A stretch of DNA of 64,000 bases, taken from contig CAXXFU010000004.1 of the NCBI GenBank assembly GCA_963675235.2, forward strand, positions 558,001 through 622,000, written 5' to 3'. Numbering within the stretch: the first letter of the stretch is position 1; each line of letters starts with the position of its first letter. The translations under genes and the position numbers were made by a program. The notes below the pieces were generated by a model. The model was not told the DNA's origin. It did not search any database and saw only the letters and a list, made by a program, of their open reading frames with translations. Below are positions 25,618 to 36,010 of this stretch, piece after piece. The DNA comes from JAHJQZ01 sp963675235 (GTDB taxonomy: Bacteria; Pseudomonadota; Alphaproteobacteria; Rhizobiales; Devosiaceae).

Positions 25618-28600
25618 GTGGTGGCCAGAAAGCCAGCCATGCTCTCGATTCCCGTTCTTTTCTCGCAATTTCATCATCATTCCACGCCGTGGAATGATCC
25701 GGCGCCAGTGCGCCAGGAATTGTTTGGGATCGATCGCCTTGAATTGCATGCCCGGACGCTGGCGGCAGCGCAACCTGTCACCTTGGCGTCTCCGAAAGTG
25801 CCATCGCTTCATTCCCGCCTCAACGAGAACGCCCGGGTGCTGCTTTCGGCCTACCGCGCCAGCGCTAGGGAAATTGAGGCCGACCGCCTCGTCGTGCCCG
25901 CAGCAGAATGGCTGCTCGACAACTACCATCTGGTCGAAGAACACGTCCGGGAAATTCGCGATGATCTCGCGCCCGGCTATTACCGGCAGTTGCCGAAACT
26001 GGCCGGCGGCCCATTTGCCGGTTATCCGCGCGTGTTCGAGCTGGCCTGGGCCTTCGTGGCCCACACCGACAGCCATTTCGACCCCGAAATGCTCAGACGG
26101 TTCGTCTCCGCATATCAGGGTGTCCAGCCGCTGACGATTGGCGAGCTCTGGGCCATTCCCATCACGCTGCGCATCGTTCTCATCGAAAATCTGCGCCGCC
26201 TGGCCGATCAGATTACCGCCGGACGGCAATCGCGTGGCGAGGCGGACGCACTGGCGGACCGCGTTTTGATTGCCGGACTCTCGCCCGATGTGGTGATCGC
26301 CAGCATGGCGTCCGCGCCTTTGCCGGAACTGTTCGCGGCGCAATTTGCCAAGCGCCTGCGCGACCATGATTCCGCCGATACCCCGACACTGGTCTGGCTC
26401 GAGGAACGTTTGGCCGGACAGCATTCTTCCATTGACGATGTTGTCATTCATGCCCAGCAGCGCCTCGGCGCCTCGAACGTCACGGTGCGTAACATCGTCA
26501 CCAGCCTGCGTCTCATCTCCGATATCGATTGGGCAGATATTTTCGAAAGCGTCAGCCTGGTGGATGCGCGCCTGCGCGATGAAAGCCAGTTCGCCAATAT
26601 GGATTTCGCGACACGCGATCTTTATCGCGGCGCGATCGAGGAATTGGCACGCGGATCTGCTCTCAGCGAGATCGAAATTGCTGGCATGGCGTCAAGGCTT
26701 GCATCCGGTGTCAACCTGACGTCTCCCGACAGTCCCAATCGCTTCCGCCTCGCCGACCCAGGCTATTTCCTGATCTCGGATGGCCGACACCTTCTGGAGC
26801 GCCAGATCGAATTCAGGACTCCCGCGCATCTGCTGATCCGCCGGTTCAATATGCGGCTCGGCATTGGCGGCTATGTCGGCAGCATCATGCTGATCGCGGC
26901 CCTGTTGCTTGGTCTGGCCTTTTGGGCGCTCGGCATCTCTGCCTTCGGCTGGGCGATGCTTCTGGCACTCGCCGCCTTCATCCCCGCCACCGAAGTTGCA
27001 ACCGCTTTCGTCAATCGCGCCGTCACCTGGAGTTTTGGTGCGGCCCGGCTGCCGGGTCTTGAACTCAAGGACGGCGTCCCCTCGTCACTGCGGACCGTGG
27101 TCGCGGTTCCAAGCCTGCTCGGCAGCAAAAGCGATCTGCTCGACCAGATCGAGCAACTCGAGGTTCACTACCTGTCCGGCGCGGATGGTGATCTTACCTT
27201 CGCACTTCTGCTCGATGGTCGCGATGCCGACACTGAAACACTCACCGGCGAGGACACGCTTTTATCGGAGGGCCAGACGGCAATCGACCGGCTCAATACG
27301 CTCCACGGGCCGGGCCCGGCGGGGCCGCGGTTTCTGCTGCTGCACCGGCGCCGACTGCTCAACACCGCCGAAAACAAATGGATGGGCTGGGAACGCAAGC
27401 GCGGCAAGCTTCACGAGTTTAACCGGCTGCTGAGGGGCGCAACCGACACCAGTTTCGTAACCGCGGACGGCAGTGTTCCGGCCGTGCCCGAGGGGGTCCG
27501 CTATGTCATCACGCTCGATGCCGACACACGGTTGCCGCGCGACACTGCGATCAAGCTGGTGGGCAAAATGGCCCACGCGCTCAACCAGCCCCGGTTCAGC
27601 ACTGACCTGCAGCGTGTCATCGGCGGCTACGGCATTCTGCAACCGCGCGTGACGCCGTCTCTGCCGGTCGGAAGCGAAGGCTCGCTCTATCAGCGGGTGT
27701 TTTCGGCGCCCGGTGGCATCGACCCCTATGCGGCCGCGGTTTCTGACGTCTATCAGGACCTGTTCGGCGAAGGCTCGTATACCGGCAAGGGCATTTATGA
27801 CGTCGATGCCTTCGAGGCGTCGCTGGCCGGACGGATTCCGGAAAACACGCTGCTGAGCCACGACCTGTTCGAGGGCATTTTCGCGCGCTCCGGCCTTGCC
27901 TCTGACATCGAGGTGGTCGACGAATTTCCCTCGCGATACGATGTCGCTTGCCAGCGCCAGCACCGCTGGACGCGCGGCGATTGGCAATTGCTGCCCTGGG
28001 TCTTGGGCTGGCACGGCAAAACCCGCTCCATCGGCGCTGTCGGCCTCGCCAAGATCCTCGACAATCTCAGGCGGTCGCTTTTCGCGCCGGCGCTGTTGCT
28101 GACCTTGGGACTGACCTGGCTGTTGCCCATGCCGGCAGCCCTCATAGGCACGGCACTTGTCCTCATCGGCTTGGCATTGCCGGCCTTTTTTGCGCCCTTC
28201 TTCTCGCTTTTTCCGCAACGCGCTGGCATCCGGCTCGACAGTCACTTCCACGCCCTCGGCGTGGAGATAAAGCTGGCGGCACTCCAGACCGCTTTATCCG
28301 TCGCGTTTCTGCCAGATCAGGCCTGGAGGATGGGCGATGCCATCCTGCGATCGCTGGTCCGTCGCTATTTCACCCACACCCATCTCCTCGAATGGACGAC
28401 GGCGGCGCAATCCGCCGGCGGCCGACGCCTTGACGCCAAGGGTTTTTATCAGTCCATGGCAGGTGGCCTGGGACTCGGTCTGGGCGTTGCCATCGGCGCC
28501 GTTGTCTTTGCGCCAGCCTCCCTGCCGATTGCCCTCGCCTTTGCTCTTCTGTGGAGCCTCGCGCCGGCGATAGCTCTGTGGACGAGCCGCGCCCCGACGC

Positions 28601-31600
28601 CGGCACAAGACCAGATCCTCTCACAGGACGACACGCAGAAGCTGCGGCTGATTGCGCGGCGAACCTGGCGGTTTTTTGAGACCTTCGTGACGCCGGCCGA
28701 CAGCATGCTGCCGCCGGACAACTTCCAGGAAGACCCCAATCCGGTCGTCGCCCACCGCACCTCGCCAACCAATATCGGGCTTTATCTTTTGTCCGCCATC
28801 GCAGCCCATGATTTCGGCTGGGCAGGCAGGATCGAGACGGTGGAACGGCTGGAAGCGACATTTGCCAGCCTGCGCCGCCTCAAGCGGTTCAAGGGCCATT
28901 TCTACAACTGGTACGAGACCGAGGGGTTGCGCGTTCTCGACCCCGCCTATGTGTCCTCGGTTGATAGCGGCAATCTCGCCGGCCACCTGATTGCAGTGTC
29001 CGCTGCCTGCCGGGACTGGATCGAAGCCTCGCCGGACAGCACTGCGCGATCAGGCATACTCGACGACCTGGAATTGGCGTACCAGGCCCTCGAATCCTCT
29101 CAGATTTCCTCCCCTGACGCTGACAGCCTCGGCGCACTTCTGACCAGTATCCGCACCCTGCTGGATGGCGTGCAGGACCTTGAGGCGATTTCGGCAAGAC
29201 TTCTGTGGTCCGCGGACAAGGCGGCGAGCCACGCCAAAGCCATGCTGCCGCCATCTGAACACGGCACCATACCCGAGCTCGTGTTCTGGACCGAGGCGCT
29301 GGCTGCTGCGGTCCGCGCCTTCGAACGTGACCGCGAGTCATCTGATGGTGCCTCGTTGGACATGGCGCGGCGGCTGCAGGCGCTTGCCGATGAAGCGCGC
29401 ACCATGGCGCTGGCGATGGATTTCGCCTTCCTGTTCGACCAGGAACGGCGCTTACTCTCGATCGGCTATTCGCGTGCCGACAACAGCCTCGACAAGAACT
29501 GCTACGATCTGCTGGCCTCCGAAGCACGTCTGGCAAGCCTTTTCGCCATCGCCAAGGGCGATGTGTCGACGCGCCACTGGTTCCGGCTTGGCCGTACGTC
29601 AACGCCGCTCGGCAACGGGTCGGCGCTGATCTCCTGGTCCGGTTCGATGTTCGAATATCTCATGCCGGCATTGGTGATGCGCGAGCCCGCCGGCAGTCTG
29701 CTGAGCGAAACCAATACGCGGATCGTTGCCCGGCAGCAAAGCTACGCCCATGCACTCGGCATTCCGTGGGGCATCTCGGAATCCGCCTACAATGCCCGCG
29801 ATATCGAGTTCACCTACCAGTACTCGAATTTCGGCGTTCCCGGACTTGGATTGAAGCGCGGCCTCTCCGAGAACAGGGTGATCGCGCCCTACGCCAGCGG
29901 ACTTGCCGCAATGATCGATCCCGTCGGCGCGCTCAGGAACTACACCCGCATGGCCACCATGGGCGGCTCCGGCCCCTTCGGGTTTTACGAGGCGCTCGAT
30001 TTCACCCGCGCCCGGGTCCCTGAAGGACAGGATGTGGCCGTGGTGCACAATGTCATGGCGCACCATCAGGGCATGACCGTGGTTGCCATAACCAACACGC
30101 TTCTGGACGGACGCATGCGCGAACGGTTCCACAGCGATCCGCTGATCATGTCGAGCGAACTGCTGTTGCAGGAACGCACGCCGCGCCATGTGGCGATCGA
30201 TCATCCCCGCGCCGAGGAAGTGAAAGCCTCGGCCAGCGAAATGCGGCGCAAGGCGCATGTTGTGCGGCGTTTGCAGGCCCCGTTTGCCGGTCCTCCGATC
30301 ACCCATCTTCTGTCGAACGGGCACTATTCGGTGATGCTGACGGCAACCGGCGGCGGCTATAGCCGCTGGGGAGACATTGCGGTCACCCGCTGGCACGAAG
30401 ACGCCACCCGCGACGCATTCGGCTCGTTCGTTGTCCTCAAGGACACACACTCCAAAACGACCTGGTCGCCAGCCGGCACGCAGTCCGGGCCGACGCCAAA
30501 CCGACAGGACGTGCGTTTCGCCGAAGACCACGCCGAATTCAGCCGTACGGACGGATCGCTGACATCCAGCATGGATGTGCTGGTGTCGGGCGAGGACGAC
30601 AGCGAAGTCAGACGGATATCGCTCACCAATTCCGGGCGCAAACCCCGCGAGATCGAGGTGACCTCCTACGCCGAGCTTGTGCTGACCTCGGCGCTTGCCG
30701 ACGCCGCTCACCCCGCCTTTGCCAAAATGTTCGTCGAAACCGAATACCTGCCGGAACTCGAAGCCATCGTCGCGACGCGGCGGCGACGTTCGCCGTCCGA
30801 GCCGGAAATTTGGGCGGCACATTTCGCCATTGTCGAAGGGGAATTAACTGCCACTCCGCAATATGAAACGGATCGGCTGAAGTTCCTCGGGCGCAACCGA
30901 TCCTTTGCCAACGCCAAGGCATTTGCCAAAGATCAGTCGCTTTCCAACACGGTCGGCACTGTCCTCGATCCAGTCTTTTCGCTGCGGCAACGGGTCCGGA
31001 TCGCGCCGGGCGAGGTGGCGCGCATAGCCTTCTGGACCGTTTTGGCATCCTCGCGCGCCGAGCTGATCGACCTCATCGACAAGCACAATGACCGCAATGC
31101 CTATGACCGGGCCAAGACCCTCGCCTGGACCCAGGCGCAGGTGCAGTTGCACCATTTGAACATCGGCTCGGATGAAGCTGCCGATTTCCAGCGCCTTGCC
31201 GCACCGGTTCTTTATGCTGACGCCCGGTTCAGGCCGCCATCCGCGGCCATCACCGCCGGCGCCGGGCGGCAATCCGCGCTTTGGTCAATGGCGATTTCGG
31301 GCGACCGGCCCATTGTCCTGTTGCGCATTTCGGACATCGAAGATCTGCCGCAGGTCCGCCAATTGCTGCGTGTGCACGAATACTGGCGCATGAAAGGGCT
31401 CGATACCGATCTGGTTGTCCTCAACGACCGGTCCAGTTCCTATGTGCAGGACCTGCAGTCGGCCATCGAAGCCTCCATGCGCTCCAGTCAGGCAAAGCCG
31501 CGTTTCGGCGACAAAAACCCCAAGGGCAGCGTCTACCTGCTCCGGACTGATCTGATTGGCCGCGAGGCCCGGGCCTTGCTCCTGTCGGTGGCACGCGTGT

Positions 31601-34140
31601 CTCTGGTTGCCCATCATGGATCACTTGCCGACAAGCTGGCGCGGCTACCCGTGCCGAAAACCGTGCAGCCGGTGGCGCCAAGAAGCGCAAGGGCAAACCC
31701 GGCGTCTGAACCTGCCGGCTCGTTTGCCGGGCTCGAGTTTTTCAACGGGCTTGGTGGATTCGACAAGAACGGCACCGAATATGTCACCGTCCTTGATAGC
31801 GGCACCGACACACCGGCGCCGTGGATCAATGTCGTCGCCAATCCCGGCTTCGGCTTCCAGGTCTCGGCGAGTGGCGCCGGCTATGCCTGGGCCGAGAACA
31901 GCCGCGACAACCAGTTGACACCCTGGTCCAACGACGCGGTGGCCGATCCCTCGGGCGAAGCCATCTACATAAGGGACGAAGACAGCGGCGCGTTGTGGAG
32001 CCCCACTGCCCAGCCGATCCGGGACGCAGGCACCTATGTCGCCCGCCACGGCTTCGGTTACAGCCGGTTCGAGCACGCCGCCGACGGCATTTCCGCCGAT
32101 CTGCTGCAATTCGTGCCGCTGGCCGATCCGATACGGATATCCCGGCTTCGGCTGACCAACACGTCCGGGCGCGTGCGGCATCTGTCGGTGACCACCTATG
32201 CGGAATGGGCGCTTGGCACTGCGCGAAGTGCGTCGGGCGCACTCATCATCAGCGAACGGGATGCGGAATCCGGCGCCCTGTTTGCCAGCAAGCCCTGGAA
32301 CACCGCATTCCCGGACCGCGTAACCTTTGCCGATCTTGCCGGACATCAATCGGAATGGACTGCCGACCGGACCGAGTTCATCGGCCGGCTTGGCGGGCTC
32401 GATCACCCCGCCGCCCTCACAGGCACGAAGCCACTGTCCGGAGCTACGGGCGCCAACCTCGACCCCTGCGCCGCACTCAAACAGAAGATCGTCCTCGGCG
32501 CAGGCGAGAGTATCGAGATCGTTGCATTTCTGGGGCAGACCACATCGGTCGACACGGCACGCGCCTTGATCGAGCACTATCGTAGCGCCGATCTCGATGC
32601 GATCATGGCAGACGTCACCCAACACTGGTCGGACGTTCTCGGCACGGTTCAGGTCAAAACGCCGGACCGGGCCATGGACATCATGCTCAATGGCTGGCTG
32701 CTCTATCAGACGCTGGCCTGCCGTATCTGGGCGCGCTCGGGGTTCTACCAGGCGAGCGGGGCCTATGGCTTCCGCGACCAGTTGCAGGATGGCATGGCGC
32801 TGACCTCTGCCCGACCGGTCGAAACGCGTGGGCATATCCTGCGCGCTGCTGGCCGGCAATTCGTTGAGGGCGACGTGCAGCATTGGTGGCTGCCCCATTC
32901 CGGACAGGGCGTGCGCACGCGCATCTCCGACGACCGCGTCTGGCTGGGGTTCGCCACTGCCAGCTATATCGGCGTGACCGGAGATACGGCCATTCTCGAC
33001 GAACAGGTGCCTTTCCTTGAAGGACAGCACCTCAATGACACAGAACATGATGCGTTTTTCGAGCCGCACCTGTCGGCCGACTCCGCCAGCCTGTTCGAAC
33101 ATTGCGCGCGCGGACTCGATCAGTGTCTCGATCTGACTGGCGCCAACGGACTGCCGCTGATCGGCACTGGTGACTGGAATGACGGCATGAATCGTGTCGG
33201 CGAAAACGGTGAAGGGACGAGCGTCTGGCTCGGCTGGCTGCTGGTCCGCACCATCGCGCTGTTTGCCCCCTTCGCCGAGGTTCGCGATCCCGAGCGCGCG
33301 GCGCGCTGGACATCGCACGCGGCGCGCGTACTTGCAGCACTTGAGAGCACGGCTTGGGACGGCCAATGGTATCGGCGCGCAACATTCGACGATGGGTCCT
33401 GGCTGGGGTCCGCCGAAAGCGATGCCTGCCGGATCGATTCCATCGCGCAGTCGTGGGCGATGCTGTCGGGAGCAGCGGACAAGGCCCACGCAAAAGCGGC
33501 AATGGCGTCGCTGGAAAGCCACCTGATCCGGAAGGACGATGGACTGGCGCTGCTGTTCACCCCGCCATTCGACGAAGCGACCGCCCGCGATCCGGGCTAC
33601 ATCAAGGGTTATCCGGCAGGTCTCAGGGAAAACGGCGGGCAATACAGCCATGCCGCCATGTGGGCGATCTTGGCCTTTGCCGAACTCGGCGCAACCGAGA
33701 AGGCCCATGCGCTGTTTGCCCTCGTCAATCCGATAAATCATGCGCAGACGGCATCAGCCGTCGATCGCTACAAGGTGGAACCCTATGTCGTGGCCGCCGA
33801 TGTTTATTCGGTTGCCCCCCATATCGGGCGCGGCGGCTGGACCTGGTACACCGGCTCGGCGGGCTGGATGCAGCGGGCAGGCATCGAAGGCATCCTCGGC
33901 ATTCACCGCGAGGGCGATGAACTCACCATCATCCCCTGCATCCCGAAGGGCTGGCCAGGCTTCGAGGCAAGCATCAAACTTGATGACTCTGTCTTTGGCA
34001 TCCGCGTTGCCCAGAACGCCGCAACGAAGCGAACAAGGCGCAATATTGTTCTGGATGGCCGGAATTTGCGCCCTGGAAAAGGCGGCGCGGTACGCGTCAA
34101 GCTCGATGGTTTGCCGCACCAACTCGAGATCGAACTGTGA
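25618..34140 (+). CDS. ndvB: Cyclic beta-1,2-glucan synthase (NdvB/ChvB type)
   Basis: A protein of 2840 residues, the usual size for this family. It makes, cyclises and trims periplasmic beta-1,2-glucans at the inner membrane from UDP-glucose. Residues about 20-400 are the cytoplasmic N-terminal region (AAEWLLDNYHLVEEHVREIR is typical). Membrane helices lie near 418-460, 820-870 and 945-985. The glycosyltransferase domain between them has LDADTRLP (Asp634, Asp636) and RQHRWTRGDWQ near 780. The C-terminal half contains carbohydrate-binding beta domains and a GH94 phosphorylase-like domain with TGDWNDGMN (Asp2519, Asp2522), thought to control glucan length. Translation may begin at GTG 25618 or at ATG 25639. 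In rhizobia and agrobacteria this enzyme is needed for osmotic adaptation and host infection. Confidence 0.93.
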   Translation: MVARKPAMLSIPVLFSQFHHHSTPWNDPAPVRQELFGIDRLELHARTLAAAQPVTLASPKVPSLHSRLNENARVLLSAYRASAREIEADRLVVPAAEWLLDNYHLVEEHVREIRDDLAPGYYRQLPKLAGGPFAGYPRVFELAWAFVAHTDSHFDPEMLRRFVSAYQGVQPLTIGELWAIPITLRIVLIENLRRLADQITAGRQSRGEADALADRVLIAGLSPDVVIASMASAPLPELFAAQFAKRLRDHDSADTPTLVWLEERLAGQHSSIDDVVIHAQQRLGASNVTVRNIVTSLRLISDIDWADIFESVSLVDARLRDESQFANMDFATRDLYRGAIEELARGSALSEIEIAGMASRLASGVNLTSPDSPNRFRLADPGYFLISDGRHLLERQIEFRTPAHLLIRRFNMRLGIGGYVGSIMLIAALLLGLAFWALGISAFGWAMLLALAAFIPATEVATAFVNRAVTWSFGAARLPGLELKDGVPSSLRTVVAVPSLLGSKSDLLDQIEQLEVHYLSGADGDLTFALLLDGRDADTETLTGEDTLLSEGQTAIDRLNTLHGPGPAGPRFLLLHRRRLLNTAENKWMGWERKRGKLHEFNRLLRGATDTSFVTADGSVPAVPEGVRYVITLDADTRLPRDTAIKLVGKMAHALNQPRFSTDLQRVIGGYGILQPRVTPSLPVGSEGSLYQRVFSAPGGIDPYAAAVSDVYQDLFGEGSYTGKGIYDVDAFEASLAGRIPENTLLSHDLFEGIFARSGLASDIEVVDEFPSRYDVACQRQHRWTRGDWQLLPWVLGWHGKTRSIGAVGLAKILDNLRRSLFAPALLLTLGLTWLLPMPAALIGTALVLIGLALPAFFAPFFSLFPQRAGIRLDSHFHALGVEIKLAALQTALSVAFLPDQAWRMGDAILRSLVRRYFTHTHLLEWTTAAQSAGGRRLDAKGFYQSMAGGLGLGLGVAIGAVVFAPASLPIALAFALLWSLAPAIALWTSRAPTPAQDQILSQDDTQKLRLIARRTWRFFETFVTPADSMLPPDNFQEDPNPVVAHRTSPTNIGLYLLSAIAAHDFGWAGRIETVERLEATFASLRRLKRFKGHFYNWYETEGLRVLDPAYVSSVDSGNLAGHLIAVSAACRDWIEASPDSTARSGILDDLELAYQALESSQISSPDADSLGALLTSIRTLLDGVQDLEAISARLLWSADKAASHAKAMLPPSEHGTIPELVFWTEALAAAVRAFERDRESSDGASLDMARRLQALADEARTMALAMDFAFLFDQERRLLSIGYSRADNSLDKNCYDLLASEARLASLFAIAKGDVSTRHWFRLGRTSTPLGNGSALISWSGSMFEYLMPALVMREPAGSLLSETNTRIVARQQSYAHALGIPWGISESAYNARDIEFTYQYSNFGVPGLGLKRGLSENRVIAPYASGLAAMIDPVGALRNYTRMATMGGSGPFGFYEALDFTRARVPEGQDVAVVHNVMAHHQGMTVVAITNTLLDGRMRERFHSDPLIMSSELLLQERTPRHVAIDHPRAEEVKASASEMRRKAHVVRRLQAPFAGPPITHLLSNGHYSVMLTATGGGYSRWGDIAVTRWHEDATRDAFGSFVVLKDTHSKTTWSPAGTQSGPTPNRQDVRFAEDHAEFSRTDGSLTSSMDVLVSGEDDSEVRRISLTNSGRKPREIEVTSYAELVLTSALADAAHPAFAKMFVETEYLPELEAIVATRRRRSPSEPEIWAAHFAIVEGELTATPQYETDRLKFLGRNRSFANAKAFAKDQSLSNTVGTVLDPVFSLRQRVRIAPGEVARIAFWTVLASSRAELIDLIDKHNDRNAYDRAKTLAWTQAQVQLHHLNIGSDEAADFQRLAAPVLYADARFRPPSAAITAGAGRQSALWSMAISGDRPIVLLRISDIEDLPQVRQLLRVHEYWRMKGLDTDLVVLNDRSSSYVQDLQSAIEASMRSSQAKPRFGDKNPKGSVYLLRTDLIGREARALLLSVARVSLVAHHGSLADKLARLPVPKTVQPVAPRSARANPASEPAGSFAGLEFFNGLGGFDKNGTEYVTVLDSGTDTPAPWINVVANPGFGFQVSASGAGYAWAENSRDNQLTPWSNDAVADPSGEAIYIRDEDSGALWSPTAQPIRDAGTYVARHGFGYSRFEHAADGISADLLQFVPLADPIRISRLRLTNTSGRVRHLSVTTYAEWALGTARSASGALIISERDAESGALFASKPWNTAFPDRVTFADLAGHQSEWTADRTEFIGRLGGLDHPAALTGTKPLSGATGANLDPCAALKQKIVLGAGESIEIVAFLGQTTSVDTARALIEHYRSADLDAIMADVTQHWSDVLGTVQVKTPDRAMDIMLNGWLLYQTLACRIWARSGFYQASGAYGFRDQLQDGMALTSARPVETRGHILRAAGRQFVEGDVQHWWLPHSGQGVRTRISDDRVWLGFATASYIGVTGDTAILDEQVPFLEGQHLNDTEHDAFFEPHLSADSASLFEHCARGLDQCLDLTGANGLPLIGTGDWNDGMNRVGENGEGTSVWLGWLLVRTIALFAPFAEVRDPERAARWTSHAARVLAALESTAWDGQWYRRATFDDGSWLGSAESDACRIDSIAQSWAMLSGAADKAHAKAAMASLESHLIRKDDGLALLFTPPFDEATARDPGYIKGYPAGLRENGGQYSHAAMWAILAFAELGATEKAHALFALVNPINHAQTASAVDRYKVEPYVVAADVYSVAPHIGRGGWTWYTGSAGWMQRAGIEGILGIHREGDELTIIPCIPKGWPGFEASIKLDDSVFGIRVAQNAATKRTRRNIVLDGRNLRPGKGGAVRVKLDGLPHQLEIEL

Positions 34141-34162
34141 ATCCGCTTACGATTGCGCGTGC

Positions 34163-34396
34163 CTAATCAGTCAGTTCGGCAGGAAGAGTGCCCTTGCGGA
34201 AAAGAACGACCGGCTCGTCATAGCAATCGGTCTCGACATCGATATCCTGAGAGAAGGCCACGACTCCTTCGCGGACCATCGACAGGCGCTCGGCGGTGGC
34301 AATAGCGGCTTCCGCTGTGCGAGCAGATTGCTGCTGGTCGGCAACAAGTGTTCGTCCCTTCATGCGGAAACTCTGAACTCCGTACCTGATGGTCAT
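34163..34396 (-). CDS. Small unknown protein
   Basis: A protein of 77 residues: MTIRYGVQSFRMKGRTLVAD, then QQQSARTAEAAIATAERLS and an acidic stretch (DIDVETDCYDEPVVLFRKG). GAGG lies 7 nt before the start at 34396; the longer frame to 34579 is not used. Short proteins of this shape, with a central helix between two beta regions, are frequent in rhizobia. The function is unknown. It is convergent with the glucan synthase, 22 nt apart. Confidence 0.75.
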   Translation of the reverse strand: MTIRYGVQSFRMKGRTLVADQQQSARTAEAAIATAERLSMVREGVVAFSQDIDVETDCYDEPVVLFRKGTLPAELTD

Positions 34397-34935
34397 GTCG
34401 GCCTCAAATGCCAAAACACAGACTAGCACGCATGCTCGAGTCGCTGGCAGAATTCGGCGGGGGTCGTCCTTTTGCTGCACAAGGACTCTACAAGTGACCA
34501 GGTGACGACAGCATTGCCCGACGGACGCCATTCCATACCCTTGCGGCGAAGCTTTTGAGGGACAGGCGGCGGCAAGCAAGCTTCAGCGGCAAGCAACATC
34601 TAGATCGGAGACATGAAAATGCCGCCTTGGCGGTTTGCATCGGACTTGCCAAAGACCGCAATCTCAATCGACTAAATGTCCGCTGCTATCATTTGCTCCC
34701 CGAAAGCTGCCAGTCCGCTGACGGCCCCAATGAGGCCGTTGCCTTCCGGGCGCCAACGGTGGAAATGGGGCCGCAACCAGACTGGCCGCTTTGGGGCGCG
34801 AAAACGACAAATGCGGACAATCATCCAACGCACGCAAATGGGGAATTTCCCAGCTAGATCGCTTTTGCACCACTGCATGGAGCTTCAAGCGCATTTCCGT
34901 CTCAGCACGTTGCGCGCGAGTGTTATGCGGTGAGC
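34397..34935. other. Intergenic stretch, no gene seen
   Basis: About 540 bases of mixed sequence between the small gene and the SDR gene. GAAATGGGGCCG (34762-34773) recurs here; it is also found on the minus strand at 7482-7493 and on the plus strand at 58434-58445. ATGTCCGC (34676) and GCGGACA (34814) face each other 130 bases apart, which hints at the ends of a decayed element. Confidence 0.4.
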
Positions 34936-35742
34936 TTATTTGATTTCCGTTGTCGAGAAGCTCCTCGCGATCCCCTCCATGATCCAGTCCGATACTGAAA
35001 TGGGGAGGAACTTCTGAGCCGCTATCGATAGGCGCAATTGCCACGGGAAAATGCACTGTGGCGCACCGCGCGCCACGTCGCGTGCAATGCGTCGCGCCGC
35101 TTTTTCGGCAGACCAGCAGAACGGTCGCGCCATGTTGAGCGACTGGCTCATTGGGGTGTCGATGAAACCCGGCAAGACATTGGTGACCCGCACGCCGTGT
35201 TGCCGCACGAGCCGGCGGAGACCATCACCATAGATCTGAACAGCAGCTTTCGAGGCGCAATAGGCTGGCGATTGTGGCATGCCGATCATTGCCTGGATCG
35301 AGCCGACAAGCACCAAGTGACCATGCCGGCGTGCGGCCATGCGCGAAAGCAGCGGCGTAACCGCGTTGATGACACCGAACGTATTGGTCGAAACGATGTC
35401 TCGCGCCAATTGTCCGGATTCACCCATTGGCGGCGCAACGACGGCTGCGCCGCCAAGACCAGTGCTGGCAATCAAGATGTCGACGGGAAGTGCGTCGTCT
35501 CTTGCTGCGAGCCAAGTTTCGGTCGCCTCGGCATCGGTCACATCGAGAAATTGAGCATCAACCGTGGCGCCCTTGCTGCGACACGTGGTCTTTACTTGCC
35601 CGAGGCGTTCGGTATTGCGCCCTGACAGTGACAGCGTGAGACCTGGCGCGGCATAGTGTTCTGCCAGAGCCCGACCAAGCCCACCGGTCGCGCCGGTGAT
35701 GGCAATGTGAGATGGGATTCGCCCGGAAATCTGTCCGTACAT
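34936..35742 (-). CDS. rkpH: Short-chain dehydrogenase/reductase, RkpH-like
   Basis: A classical SDR of 268 residues: ITGATGGLGRALAEHY binds NAD(P), LVGSIQAMIG carries the catalytic Ser and PAYCASKAA the YxxxK pair. The start at 35742 gives MYGQISGRIPSHIAITGATG; the frame runs back to 36063 but would overlap the divergent gene. The size and the neighbours, a PKS and an alpha-oxoamine synthase, match RkpH of the Sinorhizobium rkp-1 region. The likely role is reduction of the 3-keto group of the amino-ketone product, as 3-ketosphinganine reductases do. In S. meliloti rkpH lies in line with rkpA and rkpG; here it is divergent. The family is certain, the orthology probable. Confidence 0.85.
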   Translation of the reverse strand: MYGQISGRIPSHIAITGATGGLGRALAEHYAAPGLTLSLSGRNTERLGQVKTTCRSKGATVDAQFLDVTDAEATETWLAARDDALPVDILIASTGLGGAAVVAPPMGESGQLARDIVSTNTFGVINAVTPLLSRMAARRHGHLVLVGSIQAMIGMPQSPAYCASKAAVQIYGDGLRRLVRQHGVRVTNVLPGFIDTPMSQSLNMARPFCWSAEKAARRIARDVARGAPQCIFPWQLRLSIAAQKFLPISVSDWIMEGIARSFSTTEIK

Positions 35743-36010
35743 GTGCTTGCGCCCACCCCATTTGGGCCGGTCCGAATTCGGAAATGTCACCGCGGCGGCG
35801 TGTGCTGCGACACTATGCCGGGTGGGTTCAAGATGTACAACAAGCGCGTGGTATCCCCGCTTGCTTGACGTTTGCTTCCTTGCCTCGATAGCCTCCGGCA
35901 ATGGTGAGATTGCCGGCCAAATCTGTTCACATGAGGCCACGCATGTCTTGATCGGACAATCCACTGCGGGCTGAGTCATCCAACGCGATGACTGTGGAGG
36001 TTCGGACGAC

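Noticed and set aside
31645..33741. 698-codon minus-strand frame inside the glucan synthase
   Set aside because: It is a shadow of the long GC-rich gene; the forward protein has complete catalytic domains and the reverse one matches nothing.
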